A DNA stretch of 64,000 nucleotides, taken from the NCBI RefSeq assembly GCF_003314975.1, contig NZ_QNRF01000014.1, positions 1 to 64,000 on the forward strand. Reading direction: 5' to 3'. This document shows positions 8,986 through 17,747 of the stretch, one piece after another; positions within the stretch are counted from its first letter, which is position 1, and each line of letters starts with the position of its first letter. Origin of the DNA: Marinomonas aquiplantarum. Lineage in GTDB: Bacteria; Pseudomonadota; Gammaproteobacteria; Pseudomonadales; Marinomonadaceae. The notes under the pieces were generated by a model, which was given only the letters and a program-made list of their open reading frames with translations, had not been told where the DNA came from and searched no databases. Position numbers and translations under genes: made by a program.

Positions 8986-10458
8986 CTAGATAAAATGGTC
9001 AAAGACGTTTTTCAAGGCGGCTATGCCAGGCTCAATTTTATGAGATTCTATGGCTGAGAAACCTAAGCGGAAATAATTCTGTGGGGGATTTTCGGCCGTA
9101 AAATGGACCGCACCGGGTTCCATTAGAATGCTACTTTGTGCGGCTAACCAAGCCACTTCCTCGGTATTGACGTGTTCTGGTGCTTTTAACCAAACAGAGG
9201 TGGCGCCTGCACTGACATGTTCGCTGGTGCGCATATTAGGAAGGTGTCGATCAATGGCGGCGTTTATGCGTTGCAGTTTAGAAGCGTTAATGACTCTGAG
9301 TTTCCTTAGATAGGTGTCGTGGTAACCCAAGGATAAAAACAGGGAAAGCTGGCGCTGAATGTTCACTGGGGGATGGCGATACATGAGTCGTCTAAGGGCA
9401 CGAACTTCTGTAATTAATTCCTCATCTGCCACCATAAACCCGACCCTTAAACCAGGGGAAATGGATTTTGACATGCTGCCGATGTAAATCACTCGATTGT
9501 TTTTATCGAGTGCTTTTAAGGCCGGTTGCGGATTGTGTTTCATGTTCACTTCGGCATCATAATCGTCTTCAATGATGATGCAATCGTGCTTTGTCGACAG
9601 GTTTAGTAGTCGTTGTCTTCTCTCTTTACTGAGCTCGACGCCAGTGGGTACTTGGGTGCTTGGGGTGACGTAGAGGTAATCACACGTCTTTAAGTCGTCA
9701 TTTACGATGAGGCCATGCTGATCGATTGGTTGTCGGTGAATCTTGGCATTAAAGAGCGAAAAGATGTTCAATGCGTCTCTAAATCCAGGGTTTTCCAATG
9801 CCACTTTTGTGGTTTGATTGCAGAGTAAATTGGCCAGTAGGTATAAGGAGTTTTGAGTACCAATGGTGATTAATATTTCACTTGATTCGACGTAAATACC
9901 ACGCCTTGGTAATAAGCGAGTACGAATTTGCTCGATCAGTAACGGATCATCTGAATCCACCAGATCATTAATCCAATATTTGTTCCATTGTCCAGACATG
10001 CTCTTTCTGACGCAGTCACGCCACTGCTCTAATGGAAAGAAGTCTTTTTGTACTTGACCATAGATAAAAGGGTATTCGAATTTCTGCCAATCATAAGGTT
10101 TGACGATGTTGATTTCATTACTAGGCTGTTTTTGAAATCGAGCTGACCAGTCAGGCGAGCTGGCGTTTTCCTCTTGCACTAAATTGGTGCTGAGTGCTTC
10201 TGTGTTGTGGAAGGTGTGGTTTACAAAGAAGCCTTTTCGGGAACGCGCTTCAATGAAACCACTGTCTACTAGGCTTTCATATATCAATACAATGGTATTT
10301 CTAGAGACCCCTAGCATCTTGGATAGGTGGCGAGAGGAGGGGAGCGGTTCATCCAGTGGTAGGCCTCCAGTTAGTATCAAGTTGACGATAAATTCTCTGA
10401 TCTGATCCTGCAATGTTCTTTCAGGGTCAAACTCTATGTGAAAGTACTGTTCTAACAC
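8986..10458 (-). CDS. tauR: MocR/TauR-type transcriptional regulator (GntR wHTH fused to aminotransferase fold)
   Basis: 490 residues. An N-terminal GntR winged helix (LPSSRHLSKMLGVSRNT, about residues 38-80) is joined by a linker to a class I aminotransferase-like domain. It keeps the PLP pocket: EDDYDAE near residue 297-303 and the Schiff-base lysine in GSMSKS at about residue 331. MocR proteins sense PLP adducts with amino compounds; TauR activates taurine genes in R. capsulatus with taurine as the cue. It lies between tauABC (divergent) and isfE-isfD-tpa (same strand, 172-base gap that holds its own operator), as expected for the pathway regulator. A PdxR or GabR role is less likely given the neighbours. 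Confidence 0.85.
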   Translation of the reverse strand: MLEQYFHIEFDPERTLQDQIREFIVNLILTGGLPLDEPLPSSRHLSKMLGVSRNTIVLIYESLVDSGFIEARSRKGFFVNHTFHNTEALSTNLVQEENASSPDWSARFQKQPSNEINIVKPYDWQKFEYPFIYGQVQKDFFPLEQWRDCVRKSMSGQWNKYWINDLVDSDDPLLIEQIRTRLLPRRGIYVESSEILITIGTQNSLYLLANLLCNQTTKVALENPGFRDALNIFSLFNAKIHRQPIDQHGLIVNDDLKTCDYLYVTPSTQVPTGVELSKERRQRLLNLSTKHDCIIIEDDYDAEVNMKHNPQPALKALDKNNRVIYIGSMSKSISPGLRVGFMVADEELITEVRALRRLMYRHPPVNIQRQLSLFLSLGYHDTYLRKLRVINASKLQRINAAIDRHLPNMRTSEHVSAGATSVWLKAPEHVNTEEVAWLAAQSSILMEPGAVHFTAENPPQNYFRLGFSAIESHKIEPGIAALKNVFDHFI

Positions 10459-10523
10459 GATGAACCTCTAAATCATCAATTTGATGCTCCAATCTAATGC
10501 AATATTTGCTCCACAAATCACAT

Positions 10524-10555
10524 CTGGACTAATGCTTCTGGGCAACTGGATCTAT
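10524..10555 (+). promoter_or_regulatory. Candidate TauR operator upstream of tauA
   Basis: Direct half-sites CTGGACTAAT (10524-10533) and CTGGATCTAT (10546-10555), 22 bases apart, in the tauR-tauA divergent region. The spacing and core match the pair upstream of isfE. Confidence 0.7.
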
Positions 10556-10622
10556 CGCTTCATTATCGACAACTTTTAATGTGGGAAAGGTAGCAACCAA
10601 TTCCATCCTCAGGAGAACGAAA

Positions 10623-11651
10623 ATGAACGTGAACCAAATAACCAAACTGGCCCAAAAAAGTCTCGGTTTATCTGTATTAATGAGTAGTTTGTGTCTGTCG
10701 CAATTCGCAAATGCTGAAACGATTACTATTGGTTACCAAGGTATGATGAACCCTTGGAAGTCAGTGATAGCGGAGAAAAAGCTAGAGAGTACGACCGGAA
10801 TGGAAGTGGAATGGCGTCGTTTTGACTCAGGCGCTAAGGTGATTACCGCCATGGCATCTGGTGACATTGACATTGCCACTGCAGGCTCTAGCCCAATCGC
10901 TGCTGCAGTTAACCGTGGATTGGACATCGAATTGGTATGGATTCTTGAAAATATTAATGACGCCGAAGCGCTCGTTGTTCGTGATGGTTCTGGTATTGCA
11001 GCGCCACAGGATCTAAAAGGTAAAAAAATCGGTGTGCCATTTGTCTCTACAACACATTTCCATATGTTATTTGCTTTAGAACAATTTGGCTTATCGGACA
11101 AAGAGGTTAGCCTCATTAACATGCAGCCAAATGCTATTGCGGCAGCCTGGGAGCGAGGAGACATAGATGGTGCTTTTATTTGGGACCCTGCGCTAGGGCG
11201 TATTAAAGAGTCAGGTCAAGTATTGATTAGTTCAGGAGAGCTTAGCCGTTGGGGTAAAGCAACCTTTGATGGCATGGTAATCAATAAGTCATTTGGTGAA
11301 GAAAACCCTGAGACGGTCGCTCAATTGATCAAGTTAATTGCGGATGCGGATGCGGAATATCGTGCTTCTAAAGGCGCCTTGACTGCTGATTCTCTTATGG
11401 TGAAAAACATTGCCAAGATGACGGGAGGACAAGCCGAAAATGTCCCTGGTGTATTGGCTCTCTATGAATTTCCGAGTTTGGCTGAGCAGACTAGCTGTGT
11501 CTGGCTTGGATGTGGGAACGAGGGCGGTGCTGCGAAGGCATTAATGTTTACCTCCGAATTTCTTAAACAAGAAGGCAAAGTCCCCGCTCTTGCCGATGAC
11601 TATAGCGTTTTTGTGAACCCTTCTTTTGCTGAAGCCGCTGCAGAACTTTAA
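10623..11651 (+). CDS. tauA: Taurine ABC transporter, periplasmic binding protein
   Basis: 342 residues. It captures taurine in the periplasm for TauBC. The start at 10623 follows AGGAGA; the frame could begin 42 bases earlier but without a ribosome site. A Sec signal peptide ends at about residue 31 (QFANA, then ETITIGYQG). The mature start, with the PWK motif and the later SPIAAA segment, is typical of the NMT1/SsuA/TauA binding-protein group. First gene of tauABC, preceded by a candidate TauR operator. No tauD dioxygenase gene accompanies it, so uptake likely feeds the transaminase route. A related alkanesulfonate could also be bound. Confidence 0.9.
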   Translation: MNVNQITKLAQKSLGLSVLMSSLCLSQFANAETITIGYQGMMNPWKSVIAEKKLESTTGMEVEWRRFDSGAKVITAMASGDIDIATAGSSPIAAAVNRGLDIELVWILENINDAEALVVRDGSGIAAPQDLKGKKIGVPFVSTTHFHMLFALEQFGLSDKEVSLINMQPNAIAAAWERGDIDGAFIWDPALGRIKESGQVLISSGELSRWGKATFDGMVINKSFGEENPETVAQLIKLIADADAEYRASKGALTADSLMVKNIAKMTGGQAENVPGVLALYEFPSLAEQTSCVWLGCGNEGGAAKALMFTSEFLKQEGKVPALADDYSVFVNPSFAEAAAEL

Positions 11652-11658
11652 TAAAAGC

Positions 11659-11693
11659 GCTTCCTTTTGGCGATGTTAGATTCAAAAGGAAGC
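11659..11693 (+). other. Intercistronic hairpin between tauA and tauB
   Basis: A perfect 11-bp stem (GCTTCCTTTTG / CAAAAGGAAGC) with a 13-base loop, starting 8 bases after the tauA stop and without a following T run. Hairpins here typically protect the upstream message from 3' exonucleases, giving more binding protein than permease. Confidence 0.7.
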
Positions 11694-11727
11694 TGCCGTC
11701 AGTGTTATATCGTTGGAGAAGAAGGCA

Positions 11728-12576
11728 ATGAGCCGATTACAGATTCATGATGTGTCCGTTCGCTACCCTGGAATGAACGGTGGTGATACGGTCACCGCTT
11801 TATCAGGCATTAATTTTCAAATTGAGCCAGGCGAATTTGTCGTCGCACTAGGGGCGTCAGGTTGTGGTAAGACGACCTTGCTCAACTTAATGGCGGGGTT
11901 TATTCAACCGAGCGATGGTTATTTAACTCTTGGTGATAGCCAAGTGTCCGGTTTGCCTCGCGTTGCCGTCGGGGTAGAGCTAAATGATCAAATTACAGGT
12001 CCCGGCAAAGAGCGTGGCGTGGTGTTTCAAAAGCACGCTTTGTTGCCTTGGCTAAATGTATTGGAGAACACTGCTTTTGGTTTAAAACTACAAGGTGTTT
12101 GTTTAAAAGAGCGCCAGGCCAGAGCGAGTGAGTACCTTAAGTTAGTTGGACTAGAAGATTTTCATCATCATCCTGTGTATCAATTATCTGGAGGTATGCA
12201 GCAACGTGTTGGGATTGCCAGAGCGTTAACCAATGACCCTAGGATGCTGTTATTAGACGAGCCACTAGGGGCATTAGATGCGTTGACTCGAGAGGTGTTA
12301 CAGGAGTTGCTATTGGAAGTGTGGCAGCAAACCCAAAAAATGATGTTCTTCATCACTCATAGCGTAGAAGAGGCGTTATTTATGGCTTCCCGCCTCATCA
12401 TTATGTCACCTCGCCCTGGTCGAATTACTCATGATTTCTCTTTGGATTTTAATAAGGTATTTCTGGAAACAAGAGATGCTCGAAAAGTGAAGTCTATGCC
12501 TGAGTTTATTGCCATGAGAGAAAAAGTGTTAGGCATTATTCATGGTGATGAAGCCACAAATGGAGGAGCTCACTAA
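11728..12576 (+). CDS. tauB: Taurine ABC transporter, ATP-binding protein
   Basis: 282 residues. Walker [10 protein letters not shown] is at residues 42-50, the ABC signature LSGGMQ at 153-158, and Walker B LLLDEP at about 174-179, followed by the D-loop and the switch histidine (FFITHS). The ATG at 11728 is used because GAAGG stands just before it; a TTG 15 bases upstream has no proper ribosome site. The stop overlaps the start of tauC (TAATG), indicating translational coupling. An insertion between Walker A and the Q loop ([17 protein letters not shown]) is typical of the taurine/nitrate/sulfonate importer group. Confidence 0.92.
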   Translation: MSRLQIHDVSVRYPGMNGGDTVTALSGINFQIEPGEFVVALGASGCGKTTLLNLMAGFIQPSDGYLTLGDSQVSGLPRVAVGVELNDQITGPGKERGVVFQKHALLPWLNVLENTAFGLKLQGVCLKERQARASEYLKLVGLEDFHHHPVYQLSGGMQQRVGIARALTNDPRMLLLDEPLGALDALTREVLQELLLEVWQQTQKMMFFITHSVEEALFMASRLIIMSPRPGRITHDFSLDFNKVFLETRDARKVKSMPEFIAMREKVLGIIHGDEATNGGAH

Positions 12577-13490
12577 TGACAAAATCATTTGATCCAATGG
12601 ATTCTGTTGACCAGCTTAGTCGCCGCTCTCAGCAAAATGACAGAGCGAAAACGACGGTGTTGCATCGTTTTGCTAATCTGTTTGCTGCAGGCCCAGTGAA
12701 ACCGGGTGAGTCATATGGTGCACCGGGGCAAGGAAAAAGCTTGGCGATTAGCTTATTAACGACATTTATATTGATCTTTATATGGTACATCGCGACTCAG
12801 TTACAATGGGTGAAGCCTTTATTCCTGCCTTCTCCCGTGGCCGTAGTTCAACGATTTTGGGAAGTTGCAACGCAAGGTTTTGCCAACGCGACCCTAATAG
12901 AGCATACCGGCTGGAGTATGATGCGGGTCTTTTCTGCGTTTGTTCTTGCGTTACTCACGGCCGTTCCAATTGGTATTTTTATGGGAGTAAACCGTATTGT
13001 TCGCGGGTTATTTGATCCTATTATCGAATTTTATCGCCCATTACCGCCACTAGCCTATTTGCCATTGGTCATTATTTGGCTCGGTATTGGGGAAGTTTCA
13101 AAAGTTGTGTTGATATACCTAGCGATTTTTGCCCCTATGGCGCTGAGTGCCAGAGCTGGTGTGAAATCGGTAGCGATAGAACAGATCCATGCCGCTTATT
13201 CGATGGGAGCCACACGCTGGCAGGTCATTCGTCATATTATTTTGATTAATGCGCTACCAGAAATTTTAACTGGAATGCGCATCGGGATTGGCTTTGGCTG
13301 GACAACACTGGTGGCGGCAGAAATGGTCGCGGCCCAAGCTGGATTAGGCTTTATGGTACTTAACGCAGCGGAATTTCTGGTCACGGATGTGGTCATCATG
13401 GGGATTATCGTCATTGGTATTATTGCTTACTTATTCGATCTATTTATGCGTTATTTAGAGCGTAAATTGGTGCCTTGGAAAGGGCGTTAA
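12576..13490 (+). CDS. tauC: Taurine ABC transporter, permease
   Basis: 304 residues with an about 60-residue N-terminal cytoplasmic extension, then six predicted membrane helices. The cytoplasmic EAA-type loop (AAYSMGATRWQVIRHIILINA) that docks onto the ATPase lies near residues 208-229. It starts on the A of the tauB stop codon (TAATG). Together with TauA and TauB it forms the inner-membrane importer. It is the last gene of the operon; a large palindrome follows 26 bases later. Confidence 0.92.
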   Translation: MTKSFDPMDSVDQLSRRSQQNDRAKTTVLHRFANLFAAGPVKPGESYGAPGQGKSLAISLLTTFILIFIWYIATQLQWVKPLFLPSPVAVVQRFWEVATQGFANATLIEHTGWSMMRVFSAFVLALLTAVPIGIFMGVNRIVRGLFDPIIEFYRPLPPLAYLPLVIIWLGIGEVSKVVLIYLAIFAPMALSARAGVKSVAIEQIHAAYSMGATRWQVIRHIILINALPEILTGMRIGIGFGWTTLVAAEMVAAQAGLGFMVLNAAEFLVTDVVIMGIIVIGIIAYLFDLFMRYLERKLVPWKGR

Positions 13491-13516
13491 TCGTTTCCGC
13501 TACATTTTCTGAATTC

Positions 13517-13555
13517 GCTAACAAGATAGTTAGGTAACCTAGCTATTTTGTTAGC
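13517..13555. repeat. 39-bp near-perfect palindrome downstream of tauC
   Basis: The arm GCTAACAAGATAGTTAGGT is followed by one base and its near-exact reverse complement (19 positions, two of them G-T pairs if read as RNA). It lies in the otherwise empty 371-base gap 13491-13861. No T run follows on either strand. It could terminate or stabilise the tauABC message as a long hairpin, or be a protein-binding palindrome. Nothing else recognisable is seen in the gap. Confidence 0.7.
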
Positions 13556-13861
13556 AATCATTTGATTGATCATAATGCACCGTCAACATATGACATACAG
13601 TGATGGTGTATCATAGAAACAGAACCCCAATCACATAACAGGTGTTAGCTCTTCTGATTACTTCTACATCGACACTTCAACAGCAAATCAGCTTGTTCCA
13701 ATACCTTTCTGCATAGACTCTGTAGCTTCTAAAATAAAAAGAAAGACTGCTAAATTTCTGAGAAAGTCTAGAGAATAGAAACAAATTGTTCTATTTTAAG
13801 GGGTGGTTTTTGACTCTCCGTGTTTTGTTAATGGCCCTTAAAAGAAGATAAGGCGAAGGGA

Positions 13862-14959
13862 ATGAAGGCGTTTATTATCAAAGTGATTCGTCATTATCGT
13901 CGAGCACTGCTACAGGGTTTTGGCGATAGAGAGTATTCTTATCAACGTTATTTGGCAGCGCTGTTTGGCTTAATTGGCTCTGTTATTGCTCTTGTGATGG
14001 GCATTAACTCGATTTTAATTGACTTATATGTTCTGGCAGGGGCTTTATTGGCAGCCAGTTTTCTATTGTTTTTGTCCTTTTCGCTATTAATCTCAGCTAA
14101 GTATGTTCGTTATCACAATATGATGAAATACATGGCGTTAACGGCGTTACTGTCTTTGGGTGTATATCTTATTTATTCTGGAGGTGTCAGTAATAGTGGG
14201 CCTTTGTGGATATACATTTTTCCATCTGTGATCTTTGCATTTTGTGGTCTTAAGGTTGGGATTATGATCAATTTGATCTTTAGTGTCATTTTGATGGTGA
14301 TGCTTTATACCCCTAATGGTTATTTCCTAGCAACGCTTTACCCTGTGGCGTTCAAATCAAGATTGGTATTGGCTTTTTTAACAACGGTTGCTTTGTCAGC
14401 TTTTTATGAAGCAGCACGTCATAGTTCGTATTTAAACATGGCGCGTTTAAAAGCCAAATTTGAACAAGAGTCTCAGATAGACGAGCTAACACGTTTGCCA
14501 AATCGAAGAGGCATGCGTAAAAAATTAAGGGCGGCTTATCATAAAGCCATTACGACCAATCAAGTGTTCACTCTCGCTGTCTTCGATATTGATCACTTTA
14601 AAAATGTGAATGATTGTTTTGGTCATGAAATTGGCGATGAAGTGCTGAAGCATGTCAGCGATGTATTGAGAAATGGTCTTCGTAAACAAGATGTCCTCTC
14701 TCGTTGGGGGGGAGAAGAGTTTTTACTGCTATTGCCCGATACCAATGGTGAAGAGGCATTTTTATTATTGGAAGAAATGCGTAAGTTAATTGCGGCATCC
14801 CATTATGACCAAGCAAATGAGGCCATCACCATTACCTTCAGTATTGGGTATTGTGAAATGTCGGATGCAGCGAGTTTATCTGAGATGATTCATTTGGCGG
14901 ATATCAGTTTATACAAAGCAAAGCAAACCGGTCGAAATAAAGTCTTAGCGTACGGTTAA
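13862..14959 (+). CDS. Membrane-anchored diguanylate cyclase (GGDEF)
   Basis: 365 residues. About six hydrophobic segments between residues 35 and 185 are followed by a GGDEF domain with the active-site motif GGEEF at 283-287. It opens with the usual DELTRLPNRR signature and keeps FDIDHFKNVND for metal and GTP binding. An inhibitory RxxD site (RKQD, 274-277) stands five residues before GGEEF, so product feedback is expected. Predicted to make c-di-GMP from two GTP at the inner membrane. The signal sensed by the membrane part is unknown. It stands alone between the taurine and xylose clusters; AAGGCGAAGGG precedes the ATG. Confidence 0.9.
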   Translation: MKAFIIKVIRHYRRALLQGFGDREYSYQRYLAALFGLIGSVIALVMGINSILIDLYVLAGALLAASFLLFLSFSLLISAKYVRYHNMMKYMALTALLSLGVYLIYSGGVSNSGPLWIYIFPSVIFAFCGLKVGIMINLIFSVILMVMLYTPNGYFLATLYPVAFKSRLVLAFLTTVALSAFYEAARHSSYLNMARLKAKFEQESQIDELTRLPNRRGMRKKLRAAYHKAITTNQVFTLAVFDIDHFKNVNDCFGHEIGDEVLKHVSDVLRNGLRKQDVLSRWGGEEFLLLLPDTNGEEAFLLLEEMRKLIAASHYDQANEAITITFSIGYCEMSDAASLSEMIHLADISLYKAKQTGRNKVLAYG

Positions 14960-14994
14960 TTCCCAACTCTTGATACTAAGAAATGAAACGTTGC

Positions 14995-15034
14995 GAGTTT
15001 GACCGGTGAAACTCAGACCAGGAAGGTGACTTCC
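14995..15034 (+). other. Two adjacent small hairpins between the GGDEF gene and xylF
   Basis: A 6-bp stem GAGTTT/AAACTC with an 8-base loop (14995-15014) and a 5-bp stem GGAAG/CTTCC capped by a GNRA-type GTGA loop (15021-15034). No T run directly follows. It may be the 3' end of the upstream transcript or part of the xylF leader; it matches no riboswitch known to me. Confidence 0.4.
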
Positions 15035-15160
15035 CCTAAGTTTTATAAAAAAGGCTAAGGCTAAACTAAAAAAGATAATATCCCTCAGAGTGCGATCATT
15101 TTACATTCCTTTTACTCCTCTGGAGTTCCTTCATGAATAAAAATAAAAAGGAATGCGAAG

Positions 15161-16162
15161 ATGAAAAGAATCTTATCTGTAAGTTTACTGGCCACAGCTT
15201 GTGCAGTGGCATCCATACCAACTTGGGCTGCTGGTGAAAAAATCGGCCTGCTCATGTCTGATTTACGTCTTGAACGTTGGCAAAAAGACCGAGATTTGTT
15301 CACGGCTGAAGCTGAAAAGCTGGGAGCAAAAGTCTACACCCAGTCGGCCAATGGCGACGTCAGCACACAAATCTCCCAAGTCGAAAATATGATTTCTCGC
15401 GGTGTTGATGTGTTAGTGATTGTGCCTGAGAACGGTGAAGTCTTGAGTAATGTGCTCGCCGAAGCGAAAGCAGAGGGGATCAAAGTATTGGCTTATGATC
15501 GCTTGATTAAGTTTGCTGATATTGATCTGTATGTGTCTTTTGACAATATTCGTGTTGGTGAGATGCAAGCCGAAGCATTATTAGAGAGAAAACCAACAGG
15601 ACGTTACTTTTTGATGGGCGGTTCGCCAACAGACAATAACGCGAAGATGTTTCGTGAGGGGCAAATGAACGTGCTTCAACCTGCTATTGACGCCAAAAAA
15701 ATTCAAATCATTGGGGATCAATGGGCCATGGGCTGGTCGGCCGAAGCCGCTCTCAATATCATGGAGAATGCTTTAACAGCTAACAGCAATAAGGTAGATG
15801 CTGTGGTGGCGTCTAACGATTCCACCGCAGGTGGTGCAATTCAGGCATTAGCAGCACAGGGATTGAGTGGCAAGGTGATCATTTCGGGCCAAGATGCTGA
15901 CCTAGCGGCCGTACGAAGAATTGTTCAAGGCTCGCAAACCATGACGGTATACAAACCGATTTCGAAGTTGGCGGAGACCAGTGCTGCAATGGCCGTGAAA
16001 TTAGCTCGCGGTGAGTCTATTCAGGCAGATGGTTATGTGAATAACGGCAAGAAAGAGGTAGAGGCCGTACTATTGACGCCAATTGCAGTGACCAAAGAGA
16101 ACCTTGACGATACAGTTATTGCGGATGGTTTTCATAGCAAAACAGACGTTTATAACCCGTAA
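15161..16162 (+). CDS. xylF: D-xylose ABC transporter, periplasmic binding protein
   Basis: 333 residues, close to the 330 of E. coli XylF. The Sec signal peptide runs to about residue 23 (IPTWA). The mature part is a type I sugar-binding fold with segments highly like XylF: GLLMSDLRLERWQKDRD, VIVPENGEVL, ASNDSTAGGAIQAL and ISGQDADLAA. AAGGA precedes the start. It binds xylose in the periplasm and delivers it to XylGH. First gene of xylFGH-xylB-xylR. A hairpin lies between it and xylG, suggesting higher expression of the binding protein. Confidence 0.96.
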   Translation: MKRILSVSLLATACAVASIPTWAAGEKIGLLMSDLRLERWQKDRDLFTAEAEKLGAKVYTQSANGDVSTQISQVENMISRGVDVLVIVPENGEVLSNVLAEAKAEGIKVLAYDRLIKFADIDLYVSFDNIRVGEMQAEALLERKPTGRYFLMGGSPTDNNAKMFREGQMNVLQPAIDAKKIQIIGDQWAMGWSAEAALNIMENALTANSNKVDAVVASNDSTAGGAIQALAAQGLSGKVIISGQDADLAAVRRIVQGSQTMTVYKPISKLAETSAAMAVKLARGESIQADGYVNNGKKEVEAVLLTPIAVTKENLDDTVIADGFHSKTDVYNP

Positions 16163-16173
16163 TTTATCCAGAT

Positions 16174-16195
16174 AATGGCGCTGTAAGGCGCCATT
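16174..16195 (+). other. Intercistronic hairpin between xylF and xylG
   Basis: A perfect 8-bp stem AATGGCGC/GCGCCATT with a 6-base loop, 11 bases after xylF. The bases after it (TGCTTTT) are only partly T-rich, so it may act as a leaky terminator or message stabiliser. Confidence 0.65.
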
Positions 16196-16217
16196 TGCTT
16201 TTCATAAGGTGTTTAAA

Positions 16218-17747
16218 ATGAAGCAAAAACTTTTGGATATGCGCGGCATTGTTAAAAGTTTTTCCGGTGTGCGTGCATTAAATGGCGTGGATATTAGCCT
16301 TGATGCTGGTGAAGTGCTCTCTATATGTGGCGAAAACGGATCCGGCAAATCGACTTTAATGAAAGTGCTGAGTGGTGTTTGGCCTTACGGTAGTTATGAG
16401 GGGCAAATATATTTTGCAGGTCAACAAATTAAGGCCACCAGCATTCGTGATACTGAAGCGCAAGGCATAGTAATCATTCATCAGGAGTTGGCTTTAGTAA
16501 AAGAGTTAACCGTGATGGAAAACATCTTTCTGGGGAATGAGCTGGGTCATGCTTGGCGTATTAATGAAGAAAGCATGTATCGACAAACCTTGGCTTTGTT
16601 GTCGCGCGTCAATCTTTCCATTTCACCAGATACTCAGGTAAGTGAGTTGGGAGTTGGTCAGCAGCAACTCGTTGAGATAGCGAAAGCATTGAATAAAGAC
16701 GTTAAATTGTTGATATTGGATGAACCTACGTCTTCTCTTACCAACCAAGAAATTCAAATCTTACTGGATATCGTTCGCAGCCTTAAAGAGCAAGGCATTG
16801 CCTGTATCTACATTTCGCATAAATTGGATGAAGTGTTGGCGCTCTCGGATTGGGTATGTGTTATCCGAGATGGGGATCATATTGCCACCCGTGCTGCCGC
16901 AGCGCTCACTCAAAACGACATTATTAGCATGATGGTCGGCCGAGAAATGGATCAGCTTTTCCCGCGTGAAGAGCATGAAATCGGTGAGGTTATTTTAACC
17001 GTCAACAAAGCTTTCGCGCGTCTGTCAGGGGCCAGTCGTCCTCAAGTAGACGGTGTAAGTTTTGAGTTGCGTGAGGGAGAAATTTTGGGCATTGCAGGCT
17101 TAATCGGTTCTGGTCGGACGGAGTTGATGCAGTGTTTATTTGGGTCTTATCCCGGAGAGTATTCAGTAGAAATCGAATTGGCGGGTCAATCGCAGGTAAT
17201 CCGTTCACAGCAAGCGGCACTTAAAGCCGGCATTGCAATGGTGCCTGAGGACCGTAAGCGACATGGTATTGTGCCGATTATGGGGGTAGGCCGAAACATG
17301 ACGTTACCCATATTAGATAAATATCAAACTTGGTTTGGTGCGATCGATGAGCAGCAAGAGCATCAAGATATTGAGCGTTACCTTGAACGATTAAAAGTCA
17401 AAACCGCCTCCGCCGATTTGGCCATTAAACATTTAAGTGGTGGTAATCAACAAAAGGCCATCATTGCTAAATGTTTATTAACGCACCCAAATATTTTGAT
17501 TCTAGATGAGCCAACACGGGGAATCGATGTGGGGGCCAAATATGAGATTTATAAGCTCATGTATGCACTGGTCAAAGACGGTGTCTCCATCATTATGGTG
17601 TCGTCCGAATTGCCTGAGGTGATAGGTATTAGTGATCGAGTGTTGGTCATGCATGAGGGGCGTTTAAAAGGTCAATTTGAACATCAAGGATTAACTCAAG
17701 AAATGATTATGAACTGCGCGATTAAAGAAGGTGTTTCCAATGCTTAA
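16218..17747 (+). CDS. xylG: D-xylose ABC transporter, double ATP-binding protein
   Basis: 509 residues with two fused ABC domains. The first has a standard Walker A (GENGSGKST). The second has the degenerate GLIGSGRTE typical of sugar importers of this class, but keeps the signature LSGGNQQK and Walker [14 protein letters not shown]. The ATG at 16218 is preceded by AAGG at a good distance; a GTG nine bases upstream is less likely. The gene overlaps xylH by 8 bases. Energises xylose import with XylF and XylH. Confidence 0.95.
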   Translation: MKQKLLDMRGIVKSFSGVRALNGVDISLDAGEVLSICGENGSGKSTLMKVLSGVWPYGSYEGQIYFAGQQIKATSIRDTEAQGIVIIHQELALVKELTVMENIFLGNELGHAWRINEESMYRQTLALLSRVNLSISPDTQVSELGVGQQQLVEIAKALNKDVKLLILDEPTSSLTNQEIQILLDIVRSLKEQGIACIYISHKLDEVLALSDWVCVIRDGDHIATRAAAALTQNDIISMMVGREMDQLFPREEHEIGEVILTVNKAFARLSGASRPQVDGVSFELREGEILGIAGLIGSGRTELMQCLFGSYPGEYSVEIELAGQSQVIRSQQAALKAGIAMVPEDRKRHGIVPIMGVGRNMTLPILDKYQTWFGAIDEQQEHQDIERYLERLKVKTASADLAIKHLSGGNQQKAIIAKCLLTHPNILILDEPTRGIDVGAKYEIYKLMYALVKDGVSIIMVSSELPEVIGISDRVLVMHEGRLKGQFEHQGLTQEMIMNCAIKEGVSNA

